DNA from: Thermoplasmata archaeon
GTDB lineage: Archaea > Thermoplasmatota > Thermoplasmata > Lutacidiplasmatales > UBA184
Reading direction: 5' to 3'
NCBI GenBank assembly: GCA_021796385.1
Contig: JAJYXQ010000030.1
Location: 60,607-124,606 of the forward strand
DNA: 64,000 bases
Of this stretch, positions 36,113 through 43,690 are shown one piece after another. Positions within the stretch are counted from its first letter, which is position 1, and each line of letters opens with the position of its first letter. The notes under the pieces were generated by a model. The model saw only the letters and a program-made list of their open reading frames with translations. It had not been told where the DNA came from and ran no database searches. The position numbers were made by a program, and so were the translations under genes.

Positions 36113-36409
36113 CTACGTCGTCTTGTCCGCAAGATCAACTTCGATGAGGCCATCCTCGAAACGAATGGCCCGGACCCGGACCTTCGAAGGAATGGTTTCA
36201 ATGGACCGTTCCCAGATGTATTCGTTCAGGCGGGGATCGATCCAGATGTCCTCTGGATTCCCTTTCATGTGCCGGGCGGTGAACGCCCGGATGGTCCCGA
36301 TCGCGTGGCTTGCGCGCCGGGTTCGAGGGGGAATGTGCTTGCTGGGTCGCAGCGGGATGGTGTATTCCATTTCTTTCTCTTCCAAGTGCTTACCTTCTTC
36401 CTTCGCCAT
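36113..36409 (-). CDS. rpl31e: Ribosomal protein eL31
   Basis: A 98-residue large-subunit protein located near the peptide exit. Matches eL31 by YTIPLRPSKHIPPRTRRASHA, FTARHMKG, IWIDPRLNEYIWERS and IPSKVRVRAIRFEDG. ATG at 36409, GGAGAG ribosome site 5 bases before it. It sits 18 bases after eL39 and 23 bases before aIF6. Confidence 0.95.
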   Translation of the reverse strand: MAKEEGKHLEEKEMEYTIPLRPSKHIPPRTRRASHAIGTIRAFTARHMKGNPEDIWIDPRLNEYIWERSIETIPSKVRVRAIRFEDGLIEVDLADKTT

Positions 36410-36427
36410 GGTTATCTCTCCTAAGCC

Positions 36428-36586
36428 TCACACATGAAGGTGGCCGCGACGCCATGATCGTTCGTGGGGATGGCGCATCATGTGCTTGTCGGTCCGCTCT
36501 ACGACCCAGGATGGCACCCTTCGGTTCGATTTGACTCGTTTCAACAATCGCATCTTTCTGGCCAATGACTTCCTCTTGCTTGACAT
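36428..36586 (-). CDS. rpl39e: Ribosomal protein eL39
   Basis: A 52-residue very basic large-subunit protein lining the exit tunnel. The frame reads MSSKRKSLARKMRLLKRVKS and continues with NRRVPSWVVERTDKHMMRH and WRRGHLHV, matching eL39 (R.VPSWV core and the C-terminal WRR). It is easily missed because it is so short. The ATG at 36586 is 8 bases after the PDCD5 stop, and the stop is 18 bases before eL31; this order is the conserved archaeal one. Confidence 0.92.
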   Translation of the reverse strand: MSSKRKSLARKMRLLKRVKSNRRVPSWVVERTDKHMMRHPHERSWRRGHLHV

Positions 36587-36594
36587 TTTCCTAC

Positions 36595-36954
36595 CTACCT
36601 CCGGGTGATCTTGATCTCACGCTTTTCCGGGAGGATCTTTTCAAGAATGGCCTTGAGGGTGGCATCATCGATCTGCCGGGAGAGCCGCCCCGACATCGCC
36701 AACGAAAGGAGCTGTTGCTCGACTGCGGCCGCGGCGTCTGGCTTGGCGAGACGGATTCTACCCAAGCGCTCCCGTGCCTCAGGGGTGAGGATTCGACGTA
36801 GAACCTCGCGCTGCTCGGCCGCTCTCCGGGCCATTTCATCCTGCTGCGCCCCCAGCATGGCATTCTCCTGGGCGGCGACCACATTCTGTGCTTGGACTTG
36901 CTGGAGTCGACGGCGACGAAGTTCCTCAAGATCGGCATCCCCCCCGGAGCTCAT
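36595..36954 (-). CDS. PDCD5/TFAR19-like DNA-binding protein
   Basis: A 119-residue protein of the archaeal PDCD5 family (COG2118). N-terminal helix LEELRRRRLQQVQAQ, then QQDEMARRAAEQREVLRRIL and PEARERLGRIRLAKPDAAAA, and a basic end KREIKITRR. The fold is a helical bundle that binds nucleic acid; the archaeal role is probably ribosome- or transcription-related because the gene is nearly always in this operon. It starts at an ATG 13 bases after eS19. Confidence 0.9.
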   Translation of the reverse strand: MSSGGDADLEELRRRRLQQVQAQNVVAAQENAMLGAQQDEMARRAAEQREVLRRILTPEARERLGRIRLAKPDAAAAVEQQLLSLAMSGRLSRQIDDATLKAILEKILPEKREIKITRR

Positions 36955-36967
36955 GTGTCCGATCCAT

Positions 36968-37417
36968 TCACAGATACTTCTGCAGGGCCGGATTCCGAGC
37001 GACCAACGAGGACATTACGTCCTTGGCAGCCTTTTGCAGAAGGCTTTGTCCCTTCGGAGATAGTACTCGACCCTTGGACGAACGCTTGGTTACCAGGCCC
37101 GCCTTCTCTAACTCGTGAAGGGCCTCTTGGATCACGGATCGGCTTCCCTTTGCGGCATGATAGGGAGCACTTCCATTGTCCTTCTTTCCCCCATATTCGG
37201 CAGCGAGACGGGAAACTCCGATCGGCCCCAAGTGATGGAGCTTGCGCATCACCGAAGCGCAGCGCAAGTACCACCAGTCCGCTTGGGCGGGTGCCCGCTC
37301 GGTGTGAACACCCGTACGTACATAGGGCATCCATACGGGATGTCCAATCTTGCCTTTCAATTGCTCTGCCACCTTAGGAATCAAATCCTGAGCGGGAACT
37401 TCCCATGCGTCCGTCAT
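36968..37417 (-). CDS. rps19e: Ribosomal protein eS19
   Basis: A 149-residue small-subunit protein and first gene of the operon. Seen: VPAQDLIPKVAEQLK, WWYLRCASVMRKLHHLGPIGVSRLAAEYGG and RSVIQEALHELEKAGLV. The ATG at 37417 is used; an in-frame ATG at 37501 would put the TATA box (37444-37455) inside the coding region. The TATA spacing suggests a leaderless mRNA. Confidence 0.94.
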   Translation of the reverse strand: MTDAWEVPAQDLIPKVAEQLKGKIGHPVWMPYVRTGVHTERAPAQADWWYLRCASVMRKLHHLGPIGVSRLAAEYGGKKDNGSAPYHAAKGSRSVIQEALHELEKAGLVTKRSSKGRVLSPKGQSLLQKAAKDVMSSLVARNPALQKYL

Positions 37418-37443
37418 CGAAAACCGAATCGAAGATGCGCAAG

Positions 37444-37455
37444 GATATTTAATAC
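37444..37455. promoter_or_regulatory. Shared symmetric TATA box (eS19 operon / SerK-like gene)
   Basis: gatatttaatac is centred ~32 bases from the eS19 ATG (37417) and ~26 bases from the SerK-like ATG (37476). It reads as a good TATA box on both strands (gtattaaatatc). One box can therefore drive two divergent leaderless mRNAs. Confidence 0.55.
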
Positions 37456-37475
37456 TGGTGCGTACGGCGGACTGC

Positions 37476-37907
37476 ATGCCGAGAGGGGCGTCCAAGGCCA
37501 AGTTGCTTCCCGCCCGGTTCGAGCTCGTCCCCGTCTCCGACCTCCTTCCTCACGAGAAGGTAGATTCCAACACCGTTGCCTCCGTCGAGCAAGAGATTCG
37601 AGCCGAAGGAGCTGTCCTCGAGCCGATCCTGGTGGCCGATGGTTCACTCGTGGTCCTGAATGGCCACCATCGACTGGAGGTCCTTCGGAAGCTGGGTGCC
37701 CGAAAGGTCCCCGCTTGGATCATCGACTACCATGGCTCTTTGATCACGGTGGACCTGTGGCCGGGGACCTCCGTCAAGAAAGTCCCAAGCAAGAAACAGA
37801 TCGAGTCCCGGGCACGCAAAGGGCTACTCTATCCGCCGAAAACCTCGCGACACACCTTGCGGCAACAGCTGCCCCGCCGACGGACACCGCTCGAAGAGCT
37901 TTACTGA
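37476..37907 (+). CDS. ParB/sulfiredoxin-fold protein, SerK-like (ADP-dependent serine kinase)
   Basis: A 143-residue cytoplasmic protein with the ParB/Srx fold. It has the pattern of archaeal SerK: a Glu (residue 40) in VEQEIRAEGAVLEPILV, the nucleotide loop LNGHHRLEVLRKLGARKVPA (GHHR at 63-66) and a C-terminal LYPPKTSRHTL. SerK makes O-phosphoserine from serine and ADP for cysteine synthesis. ParB-type DNA proteins share GHHR-like loops but have an extra HTH domain that is absent here. The ATG at 37476 follows the TATA box at the leaderless distance; the GTG at 37458 would be too close. Confidence 0.7.
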   Translation: MPRGASKAKLLPARFELVPVSDLLPHEKVDSNTVASVEQEIRAEGAVLEPILVADGSLVVLNGHHRLEVLRKLGARKVPAWIIDYHGSLITVDLWPGTSVKKVPSKKQIESRARKGLLYPPKTSRHTLRQQLPRRRTPLEELY

Positions 37908-38255
37908 GCTGAGACGAATCACCGGATTTGGTCAACCATTTATATACCCTCGTGCGAGCACCAATACAGTTCAACAAACGCAAGTTACAATTGACAAACT
38001 TAATAAGAGATACATAACCACTGTTGACTCCACTATTGGCATTGTAAGAAAACGTTATGCAGGGCTGTTAACCATAGAGTTTTACCGCATAGCCAATAAT
38101 ATTCAATGCCCACACCATTAATTGACTAAGTTTTGCCTAAAGGACGCATTGTGAGTTGTAGCCAATGACCTCCAGAGAACCCTAACTTTTCATCTCAAGT
38201 TGTACTGGTCATTATATACACAGTAGAGTCTCCTCCGACCCGAGGAACATAGAAG
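37908..38255. other. AT-rich gene-free island
   Basis: 348 bases with GC of about 35-40 percent, against high fifties around it. A canonical TATA box (tttatatac, 37939-37947) at its left end points right but has no start codon at a sensible distance. One frame (37909 to the TAA after 38121) stays open for ~70 codons (e.g. TQVTIDKLNKRYITTVD) without any ATG, GTG or TTG start, so it may be a decayed gene, or chance. At the right end cattatatacac (38209-38220) is a second TATA box followed by cgaggaaca before the ATG at 38256. No tRNA or transposon end is seen. Confidence 0.5.
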
Positions 38256-38597
38256 ATGCCGCAAGTAATGATTGCAATGTCGGTGAAGGACTACAAAACC
38301 ACCACTACAGTTTGGAGACTAGCCAAGCGGAGCCTGAATCCTAATGCCCGCAGGCGCATCGGCTGGCGCGGCCGCTCGAGCATCCTTAGGGAATTCATGC
38401 TCTATGGTTTCGAACAGGCGACAAAGGATCCAGAGGCATTCCTTAGATCCGTCCGTGACACCCGAGACCCGCTTGTGGGCAAGAAGGGTCGTAAGGACAT
38501 CGGAGCAGAGCGCCGGGAGGCCTTGGTAGGGGCGTGGCAGAACATCTTCCCGACCAAGCCCGCAACGACCCGCTCGCGTAAGGGCGCCAACCAGTAG
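38256..38597 (+). CDS. Unrecognised basic protein
   Basis: A 113-residue basic protein (Arg/Lys-rich: [21 protein letters not shown]). No transmembrane segment. A central [20 protein letters not shown] helix suggests a small helical fold, perhaps nucleic-acid binding like a ribbon-helix-helix or tetramerising regulator, but I recognise no family. It has its own promoter (TATA 38209-38220) and a GAGGAAC ribosome site ~8 bases before the ATG. It lies 82 bases upstream of rpoK on the same strand. Confidence 0.55.
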   Translation: MPQVMIAMSVKDYKTTTTVWRLAKRSLNPNARRRIGWRGRSSILREFMLYGFEQATKDPEAFLRSVRDTRDPLVGKKGRKDIGAERREALVGAWQNIFPTKPATTRSRKGANQ

Positions 38598-38679
38598 AAC
38601 AATCTCAAATATTGAGATGCCTTCCGAAGTCGCCCTGCAGTTGAGAGAAACTTCTCTTTACCGGAGGGAGCGGGTAATC

Positions 38680-38901
38680 GTGGTAAAGAAATCGGAGAAA
38701 CCGAAAACAAGACAGGACTTCACGAGATTCGAGCAGGCGCGGATTCTAGGAGCAAGGGCCCTTCAGATTTCGTTAGGGGCCCCAATCCTTGTGGATGCTC
38801 CTCCTGAAGTGATCGATCCGCTGATCATCGCCGAGATGGAGTACGAGAGCGGCGTCATTCCAATCACGGTAGTTCATAAGAAACTGACCCCCCCCAACTA
38901 G
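38680..38901 (+). CDS. rpoK: DNA-directed RNA polymerase subunit K (Rpb6/omega)
   Basis: Small assembly subunit of RNA polymerase. The conserved segment [19 protein letters not shown], then APILVD and [13 protein letters not shown], identifies it. I prefer the GTG at 38680 (73 residues): ggagggag (38662-38669) is the best ribosome site in the vicinity and the length matches the family. The ATG at 38617 would add 21 residues with no homology-like pattern and lies only ~5 bases after ctcaaatattgag (38605-38613), which looks like the promoter. If the ATG is right the protein has 94 residues. Confidence 0.88.
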   Translation: MVKKSEKPKTRQDFTRFEQARILGARALQISLGAPILVDAPPEVIDPLIIAEMEYESGVIPITVVHKKLTPPN

Positions 38902-38962
38902 ACAGTCCTAGGGGCGGCGTGAGATTCTGGCCCGGGTAAAAGTTTCGATGGACGTAGCCGGC

Positions 38963-39787
38963 TCAGAGGCCAGCCTGCGAAAGAGAGTCCTGGCAATGGC
39001 AAGCGCGGTCGCTGCGTGAAGGGATGTTGGGGACAAGATCTTGGATGAGCTTCCGAACCCGAGTCACGTTGCTCGATAACACGGCGGCAATATCTGTGGC
39101 CTCGACCGGCCGGTCGGCCCAGACATCGAAGTCGGTCACCATGCAAATCGGAAGATAGCATATCTCTCGCTCCCGGGCAAGCTGCGCCTCCGGACATAAC
39201 GTCATTCCGATCACATCGGCGAGCGTACGGAAGAACCGGCTCTCGGCCCGCGTGGAGAACCGGGGCCCTTCCACGCAGACGTACGTCTTGGAAGTTACCA
39301 TGGGGATGCGGGCCGCTTTCCCCGAATCGACGGCGGTCCTTGACAAAATGGGACAGAATGGGTCTGCCATAGAGATGTGGTACGTCTTTCCACCATCGTA
39401 GAATGTCGTGGGACGATTCTTGGTGAAATCAATGAATTGTTCGGGTAACACGAAGGTCCCCGGAGGCAGCTCTTCGCGGAGGGAACCCACGGAGTTCACA
39501 GTGATGATCGCATCCACGCCCAACGACTTGAGCGCATCGATGTTCGCCCGATAGTTGACCCGATGCGCAGGAATGGTGTGGCCCTTCCCATGGCGAGACA
39601 AGAAGAAAGAACGTACGCCGTCTATTTCCCCTTCTTCGATGAATCCCGAGGGGGAGCCCCACGGGGTAGACATCTTATGCTCCTTCCGCGAGGTGAACAG
39701 TCCGGATTCATAGAGACCGCTGCCACCGATGATACCGACCACGGGCCCTTCTTTGAAAGTGGCGCGGTTCGTTGCCTGCGCTTTCAT
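38963..39787 (-). CDS. mtnP: S-methyl-5'-thioadenosine phosphorylase
   Basis: A 274-residue enzyme that phosphorolyses methylthioadenosine to adenine and 5-methylthioribose 1-phosphate, recycling the by-product of polyamine synthesis. Seen: VVGIIGGSGLYESG, FFLSRHGKGHTIPAHRVNYR, INSVGS-like VNSVGSLREELPPG, CVEGPRFSTRAES (substrate loop) and VTDFDVW. ATG at 39787 follows the translin stop after two bases. Inosine- or guanosine-specific relatives exist; the SRHG/GPRFSTRAES pattern fits MTAP. Confidence 0.9.
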   Translation of the reverse strand: MKAQATNRATFKEGPVVGIIGGSGLYESGLFTSRKEHKMSTPWGSPSGFIEEGEIDGVRSFFLSRHGKGHTIPAHRVNYRANIDALKSLGVDAIITVNSVGSLREELPPGTFVLPEQFIDFTKNRPTTFYDGGKTYHISMADPFCPILSRTAVDSGKAARIPMVTSKTYVCVEGPRFSTRAESRFFRTLADVIGMTLCPEAQLAREREICYLPICMVTDFDVWADRPVEATDIAAVLSSNVTRVRKLIQDLVPNIPSRSDRACHCQDSLSQAGL

Positions 39788-39789
39788 CT

Positions 39790-40443
39790 TCAAACCTTAC
39801 CTCCCGAGTTGGTCCCCTCTCGTACCAGCGTCTCCAGGTACAGCGCCATGGCCACCTCCCCTCGGGTCCGCTCGATCAGGTTCCGGGCGCTATCCTGCTT
39901 GTGTTTGAGGGCCATGACCGCTCGGGGAGCGTCGAAGTGCATAAGAACGGAAAGTACCTCATCCATTTTCCCAAGGTAGGACTCGGCGACTTTGGGTTGA
40001 CCCCGGGAGAGTGAGGTGACGGCCAGCCGGCGCATCTCTCCGACCAGATCGGAAAGTCCCAACAGATACGCCACAGGCCCGACCCTGAGCGATCTAGGCG
40101 AGGGAAAAGTACTTCCACTAACGAGCGCCCAGAGCAACGCTGCCTCCACGGACTCCTGAAGCGCCACCTCCACCACCTCATCGGCCAACATTCCGGCCCG
40201 CTCGGCCTCTTCCACCAAACGCCTCCGGGTCTGCGCGATCTGATTTGCCTGGACAGCCGGTGTCTCTCCCGCATGTATCCTCCGCATCATCTGTTGACTC
40301 GCCTGGCGCAGTTCCCGTGAGAGGTCCTGGACGCGGTCGCGGGTATTCACGAGTTCCCGTAACTCGAGTTCGAGGGAGCTCCGGATCGATTCCGACACAA
40401 GGCCGTGGGACCGCTTAACGGAATTGGGTAAAGATCTGGTCAT
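39790..40443 (-). CDS. Translin family protein
   Basis: A 217-residue helical RNA/DNA-binding protein of the archaeal translin/TRAX family (COG2178). The diagnostic C-terminal half is YLLGLSDLVGEMRRLAV followed by SYLGKMDEVLSVLMHF and LKHKQDSARNLIERTRGEVAM. Translin-type proteins form octamers that bind single-stranded nucleic acid, and TRAX-like members are RNases. ATG at 40443 has GGAGGAGAGG directly before it and overlaps the DUF357 gene by 29 bases; a longer frame to 40482 is less likely. Confidence 0.8.
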   Translation of the reverse strand: MTRSLPNSVKRSHGLVSESIRSSLELELRELVNTRDRVQDLSRELRQASQQMMRRIHAGETPAVQANQIAQTRRRLVEEAERAGMLADEVVEVALQESVEAALLWALVSGSTFPSPRSLRVGPVAYLLGLSDLVGEMRRLAVTSLSRGQPKVAESYLGKMDEVLSVLMHFDAPRAVMALKHKQDSARNLIERTRGEVAMALYLETLVREGTNSGGKV

Positions 40444-40714
40444 CCTCTCCTCCGTACAACAATCCCAACCGAACCCCGGCATCGATCCAACCGTGGGCGT
40501 AACTTACTGCGGCCAGCGCGCGAGGTGCGTCCCCCTGGCCCTGAAAGTGCAAGGCGTCGGCGTAGTATGTCTGTGCCATCTTCAGCATGTCTTCAGCCCC
40601 TCCCTGTAAAAAAGAGCGGGATGGGGGCACGATCTTCACCTTCTCGAGAGCGATGCGAGTTATCTCGAGGTACTTTAGTAACCGCTCTTCAAGGGAAGCA
40701 CCGGGTACTGACAT
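40415..40714 (-). CDS. DUF357 family protein
   Basis: A 99-residue helical protein of the archaeal DUF357 family: MLKMAQTYYADALHFQGQGD followed by RALAAVSYAHGWIDAGVRLGL, which is the family's signature. Function unknown. It overlaps translin by 29 bases and is followed by mtnP; this trio is transcribed together with the transaldolase 9 bases upstream, so it may act in RNA or nucleotide metabolism (inference). Confidence 0.85.
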   Translation of the reverse strand: MSVPGASLEERLLKYLEITRIALEKVKIVPPSRSFLQGGAEDMLKMAQTYYADALHFQGQGDAPRALAAVSYAHGWIDAGVRLGLLYGGEDDQIFTQFR

Positions 40715-40723
40715 GCCTCCCTT

Positions 40724-41374
40724 CTAGGCCTTCTTGGAAAGCTTGGCCCAGTCCTTCAGGAATCTTTCGAGGCCCACATCAGTGAGACTGTGGTGCGGCA
40801 GCTTTTCCATGACGTTGAAGGGGACTGTGCAAATGTCAGCCCCGATCATGGCGGCTTCTTTGACATGGATTGGATGTCGCACAGAGGCCACCAAGATCTC
40901 AGTCTTGAAGGAATAATTGTCGTATATCGTCTTGATCTCCTCGATGATCTCCATCCCGGTCTGCCCGATGTCATCGAGCCTTCCGATGAATGGGCTCACG
41001 AAGGCAGCCCCCACCTTGGCCGCCAACAAGGCTTGCAAGGACGAGAAAACGAGCGTCATGTTGACGCGGATGCCCTCGGATGAGAGGGCTTTGGTTGCTT
41101 TCAACCCTTCGGTGATCATGGGGATCTTCACATAGATGTTCTTGTGGATCTTGGCCAGTTTGCGTCCTTCTGCGACCATCTCGGGGGATGTGGTCGAGAC
41201 CACCTCAGCAGAGATGGGACCATTGACGATGGTCGAGATCTCCCGGAGCACCTCCGTAAAATCGCGCCCTTCCTTGGCGACCAGGGAGGGGTTTGTGGTG
41301 ACCCCATCGAGGATGCCCCAGTCGGCGGCGGTTCGGATCTCACTGACGTTGGCAGTGTCGAGAAACAGCTTCAT
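40724..41374 (-). CDS. tal: Transaldolase (small type, TalC/MipB-like)
   Basis: A 216-residue class I aldolase-type enzyme of the pentose phosphate pathway. Schiff-base Lys83 lies in NIYVKIPM; other motifs are [47 protein letters not shown] and [11 protein letters not shown]. Fructose-6-phosphate aldolase has the same size and cannot be excluded. Start: the family begins at ATG 41374; an in-frame ATG at 41401 lies ~23 bases after a TATA-like gtaaaattgg (41419-41428) and could be a leaderless start adding nine residues. Confidence 0.9.
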   Translation of the reverse strand: MKLFLDTANVSEIRTAADWGILDGVTTNPSLVAKEGRDFTEVLREISTIVNGPISAEVVSTTSPEMVAEGRKLAKIHKNIYVKIPMITEGLKATKALSSEGIRVNMTLVFSSLQALLAAKVGAAFVSPFIGRLDDIGQTGMEIIEEIKTIYDNYSFKTEILVASVRHPIHVKEAAMIGADICTVPFNVMEKLPHHSLTDVGLERFLKDWAKLSKKA

Positions 41375-41401
41375 CAAGGAGGGGAGGACCGACGTGCCCA
41401 T

Positions 41402-41820
41402 AAGGGTTTCACTTTCCAATTTTACGGGTCACGTATCAAAGCCCGCCGGTGCGCGGGGCCATCTCAAGCGAGCAACGAGGGTCCAACGAAGAACCCTACC
41501 CACACTTTTGGCCTCAAGAGGCATAGCTATTGTTTACTGGAAGACTCTTTCAAATTCCTGCTGATTCTTGTCCCAGACAAGCTTGCGGACCCGAGTCTGC
41601 ATTCCGCGCATTTCCGTGGATAATCTACAGTGGTGGGTTGCGGTTCGTGTCAGAGTTAGTTCCAGAAATCAACTGTGAAACCAAGACTTCGGGTCCCAAA
41701 AGCCAAGGGACCCACGTCATCAGGGCACGGAACGTCCACATTCGGTTAGGGCGGACCGCCGGAGGCGATCCAAACCTAGGCGACCCAGAACGAGAGCGCT
41801 ACCCGGTAGTGCACGCCGCT
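41402..41820. other. 420-base intergenic region without a recognised gene
   Basis: Holds the transaldolase promoter at its left end and, at 41691-41713, a perfect 7-bp hairpin (gggtccc / gggaccc, 9-base loop). A frame from 41530 on the plus strand runs into the antisense of the next gene and does not look like a protein. No tRNA T-loop, RNase P or SRP RNA core motif is visible to me. Its length is unusual for this compact genome; a small structured RNA is possible. Confidence 0.4.
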
Positions 41821-42606
41821 TTAGGAGCTGTGCTGCCGCTTCTGGCGGGTGGCAGATACCTTCTCGTGCAGCTTTTGAACGTTCTCATTCACTTGTGTCA
41901 TGCTGGACAAGTGGTTCTTGAGACTGTTGAGGTGTTCCTGCAACTGGTCTTCTAAGGTGACGAGTTGTCGCTCCTTCTCGTCAACTGATTGGAGCCGGGA
42001 ATCCAAGGTCTTTTCAAGCTGAGCCAAGCGGTCCTCCTCATCGAGCAGTTCGCGCTCCTTTACGCGGAGGCGTTCTTCAAGAGACTTGGCCGCGTCCTCC
42101 CGCTCGATGACGCCGCGAAGGCGGCGACGGATCTCATCCGAGGAGTCGCTTCCACCGCGGGAGGATGGTTCAGGTTTCCATGTCCTTGCCGGTTCCGGCG
42201 CCTGGACAGGGGCGGGTTTTACCTCTTCGACAGGAGCGGCGGTCTCGATCTTGGGAGCGGGTGGCGTAGGCGCCGGTGTAGGAGCGCTGACAGGAGGTGC
42301 GGGAGCAGGACTGGACTCGACACGTGCTGGTTCCGGCTCCTTCACTGGTTCGCCCATGGCCTGGCGACCCAATGGGGTGACTCGTATCTTTCGGTTCGGT
42401 GTGCCGTGTGGATCGGGATGTAGAAAACCCTTGGTCTCGAGCTGGTGTAGGGCGATCGAGAGCTGGCTGATGGTGATACCGCTAAGCACCGTACCGAGGC
42501 CCTCCATGTAATCCTCGTATCGAAGACCGTCATCACCGGCGCGCTCAATGCTGAACTTGAGGACCTTTTCGGCTACAGGACTTAGATCGCTGGAACTGCT
42601 TGCCAT
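41821..42606 (-). CDS. Winged-helix protein with Pro/Ala linker and C-terminal coiled coil
   Basis: A 261-residue cytoplasmic protein in three parts: an N-terminal winged-helix domain (residues 1-85; GLRYEDYMEGLG, ISQLSIALHQLETKGFLH, RKIRVTPLGRQAM), a Pro/Ala/Glu-rich flexible linker (about 90-150, repeats of PAPAPPVSAPTPAPTPPAP style) and a long heptad coiled coil (about 160-255; SLEERLRVKERELLDEEDRL). Specific family not recognised. The layout suggests a DNA-binding head and an oligomerising tail, as in architectural or chromosome-associated proteins (inference). The ATG at 42606 is 45 bases after the endonuclease IV stop. Confidence 0.65.
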   Translation of the reverse strand: MASSSSDLSPVAEKVLKFSIERAGDDGLRYEDYMEGLGTVLSGITISQLSIALHQLETKGFLHPDPHGTPNRKIRVTPLGRQAMGEPVKEPEPARVESSPAPAPPVSAPTPAPTPPAPKIETAAPVEEVKPAPVQAPEPARTWKPEPSSRGGSDSSDEIRRRLRGVIEREDAAKSLEERLRVKERELLDEEDRLAQLEKTLDSRLQSVDEKERQLVTLEDQLQEHLNSLKNHLSSMTQVNENVQKLHEKVSATRQKRQHSS

Positions 42607-42651
42607 CTCCGAATCACCTACTTCCTGAAGCGTCTGAGAAACAAAGAGACA

Positions 42652-43560
42652 TTAAGCTTTCACCTTCGACTTGAGGAGATCCCGTAAGGTCTTGAGGTCG
42701 GTCTCGTACGCAGCATAGGGATGCGCTGCGTCCCCGTCAAGAGGAGTTTCGAGCACTCCGGGGACCCGGCGGAAGTGGGGGTCTGTAAGGAATCGGTGGA
42801 ACGGGGAACTTCCAATTTGGCCGAGCCCGATGTTGGCGTGACGGTCTTTATGGGACCCCAAGGGAAAGAGGGCATCGTTCAGATGGAAGAACTCCACCTT
42901 CTCGAGACCGATCGTGGACCCGATATGCTCCATCAATTGGTCATAACCCGCTTGGGAGCGAAAATCGATTCCCGAGGCAAAGACGTGGCATGTGTCAACG
43001 CAAAACCCGACCCTTGCGGGCGAGTCCACTCGGTGACCGATCTCTGCGAGCTCTTCGAATGTCTGACCGAGCGTGCTTCCCGCCCCGGCGGATATCTCCA
43101 AGATGAGGTGGGTCTTCGCGGACTTCGTCGCATCCAAGGCATGCTGGGCTCCCTCGACTATGTTCTCGATTCCCCGTTCCTTCCCGGACCCCACGTGCGC
43201 CCCCGGGTGGAGGATGACGCCTACGGCATCGAGCATCTCGGCCCGTTGCAACTCTTCCACCAAGGCGCCTCGGGAAGCTTGCTGGAGCTTCGGGTCCGAC
43301 GAGCCGAGGTTGATGAGGTAAGAGGCATGCACTCCGACGGCCTTGATCGCGCATTTCTCCTTGCTTGTTCGGAATGCTTGAGCCACTTCCGGAAGCAGGG
43401 GGGGGGCTCTCCATTGCCTCTGGTTCTTGGAGAATATTTGCATGACCTCGCAACCCAACCGGTGGGCAGTCTCGGGGGCCTTCTCAATCCCACCTGAGAT
43501 GCCGATGTGAGCACCTAGCAGCATGCTGGCGGGGAATAGGGGTGGGGTAGAAAAGTCCAT
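42652..43560 (-). CDS. nfo: Endonuclease IV (AP endonuclease)
   Basis: A 302-residue zinc-dependent enzyme that cuts DNA 5' of abasic sites in base-excision repair. Seen: LLGAHIGISGGIEKAPE, VMQIFSKNQRQW, VGVHASYLINLGS, LHPGAHVGSG, LILEISAGAGSTLG, FCVDTCHVFASGID, FFHLNDALFPLGSHKDRHANIGLG and VPGVLETP, covering the trinuclear zinc ligands. The family normally starts at LLGAH, so the ATG at 43524 is a real alternative to 43560; neither has a clear ribosome site. Confidence 0.93.
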   Translation of the reverse strand: MDFSTPPLFPASMLLGAHIGISGGIEKAPETAHRLGCEVMQIFSKNQRQWRAPPLLPEVAQAFRTSKEKCAIKAVGVHASYLINLGSSDPKLQQASRGALVEELQRAEMLDAVGVILHPGAHVGSGKERGIENIVEGAQHALDATKSAKTHLILEISAGAGSTLGQTFEELAEIGHRVDSPARVGFCVDTCHVFASGIDFRSQAGYDQLMEHIGSTIGLEKVEFFHLNDALFPLGSHKDRHANIGLGQIGSSPFHRFLTDPHFRRVPGVLETPLDGDAAHPYAAYETDLKTLRDLLKSKVKA

Positions 43561-43690
43561 CGTAGAGAAAGAAGGCTTCGGAAGCGTAAGCGACTCGGAA
43601 GAGTTCGTGGAAGTCTAAGGTGCACCCCCTAGCCTAAGCCCTCGTTCAGGTCGGACCCCGGGTGAAGTCAGCATTATAGGGCTCACCTAC
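43561..43690. promoter_or_regulatory. Divergent intergenic region
   Basis: gcattatagg (43671-43680) is a TATA-like box for the rightward zinc-ribbon gene. Its distance to the ATG at 43691 is only ~15 bases; to the in-frame GTG at 43703 it is ~27, so translation may really begin there. Nothing else is recognised. Confidence 0.35.

Noticed and set aside
37774-37983. Minus-strand frame reaching into the AT-rich island
   Set aside because: Most of it is antisense to the SerK-like gene and its start has no promoter or ribosome site.
41530-41955. 141-codon plus-strand frame in the 41.4-41.8 kb spacer
   Set aside because: Its second half is antisense to the coiled-coil gene, and the first half shows no protein-like pattern.
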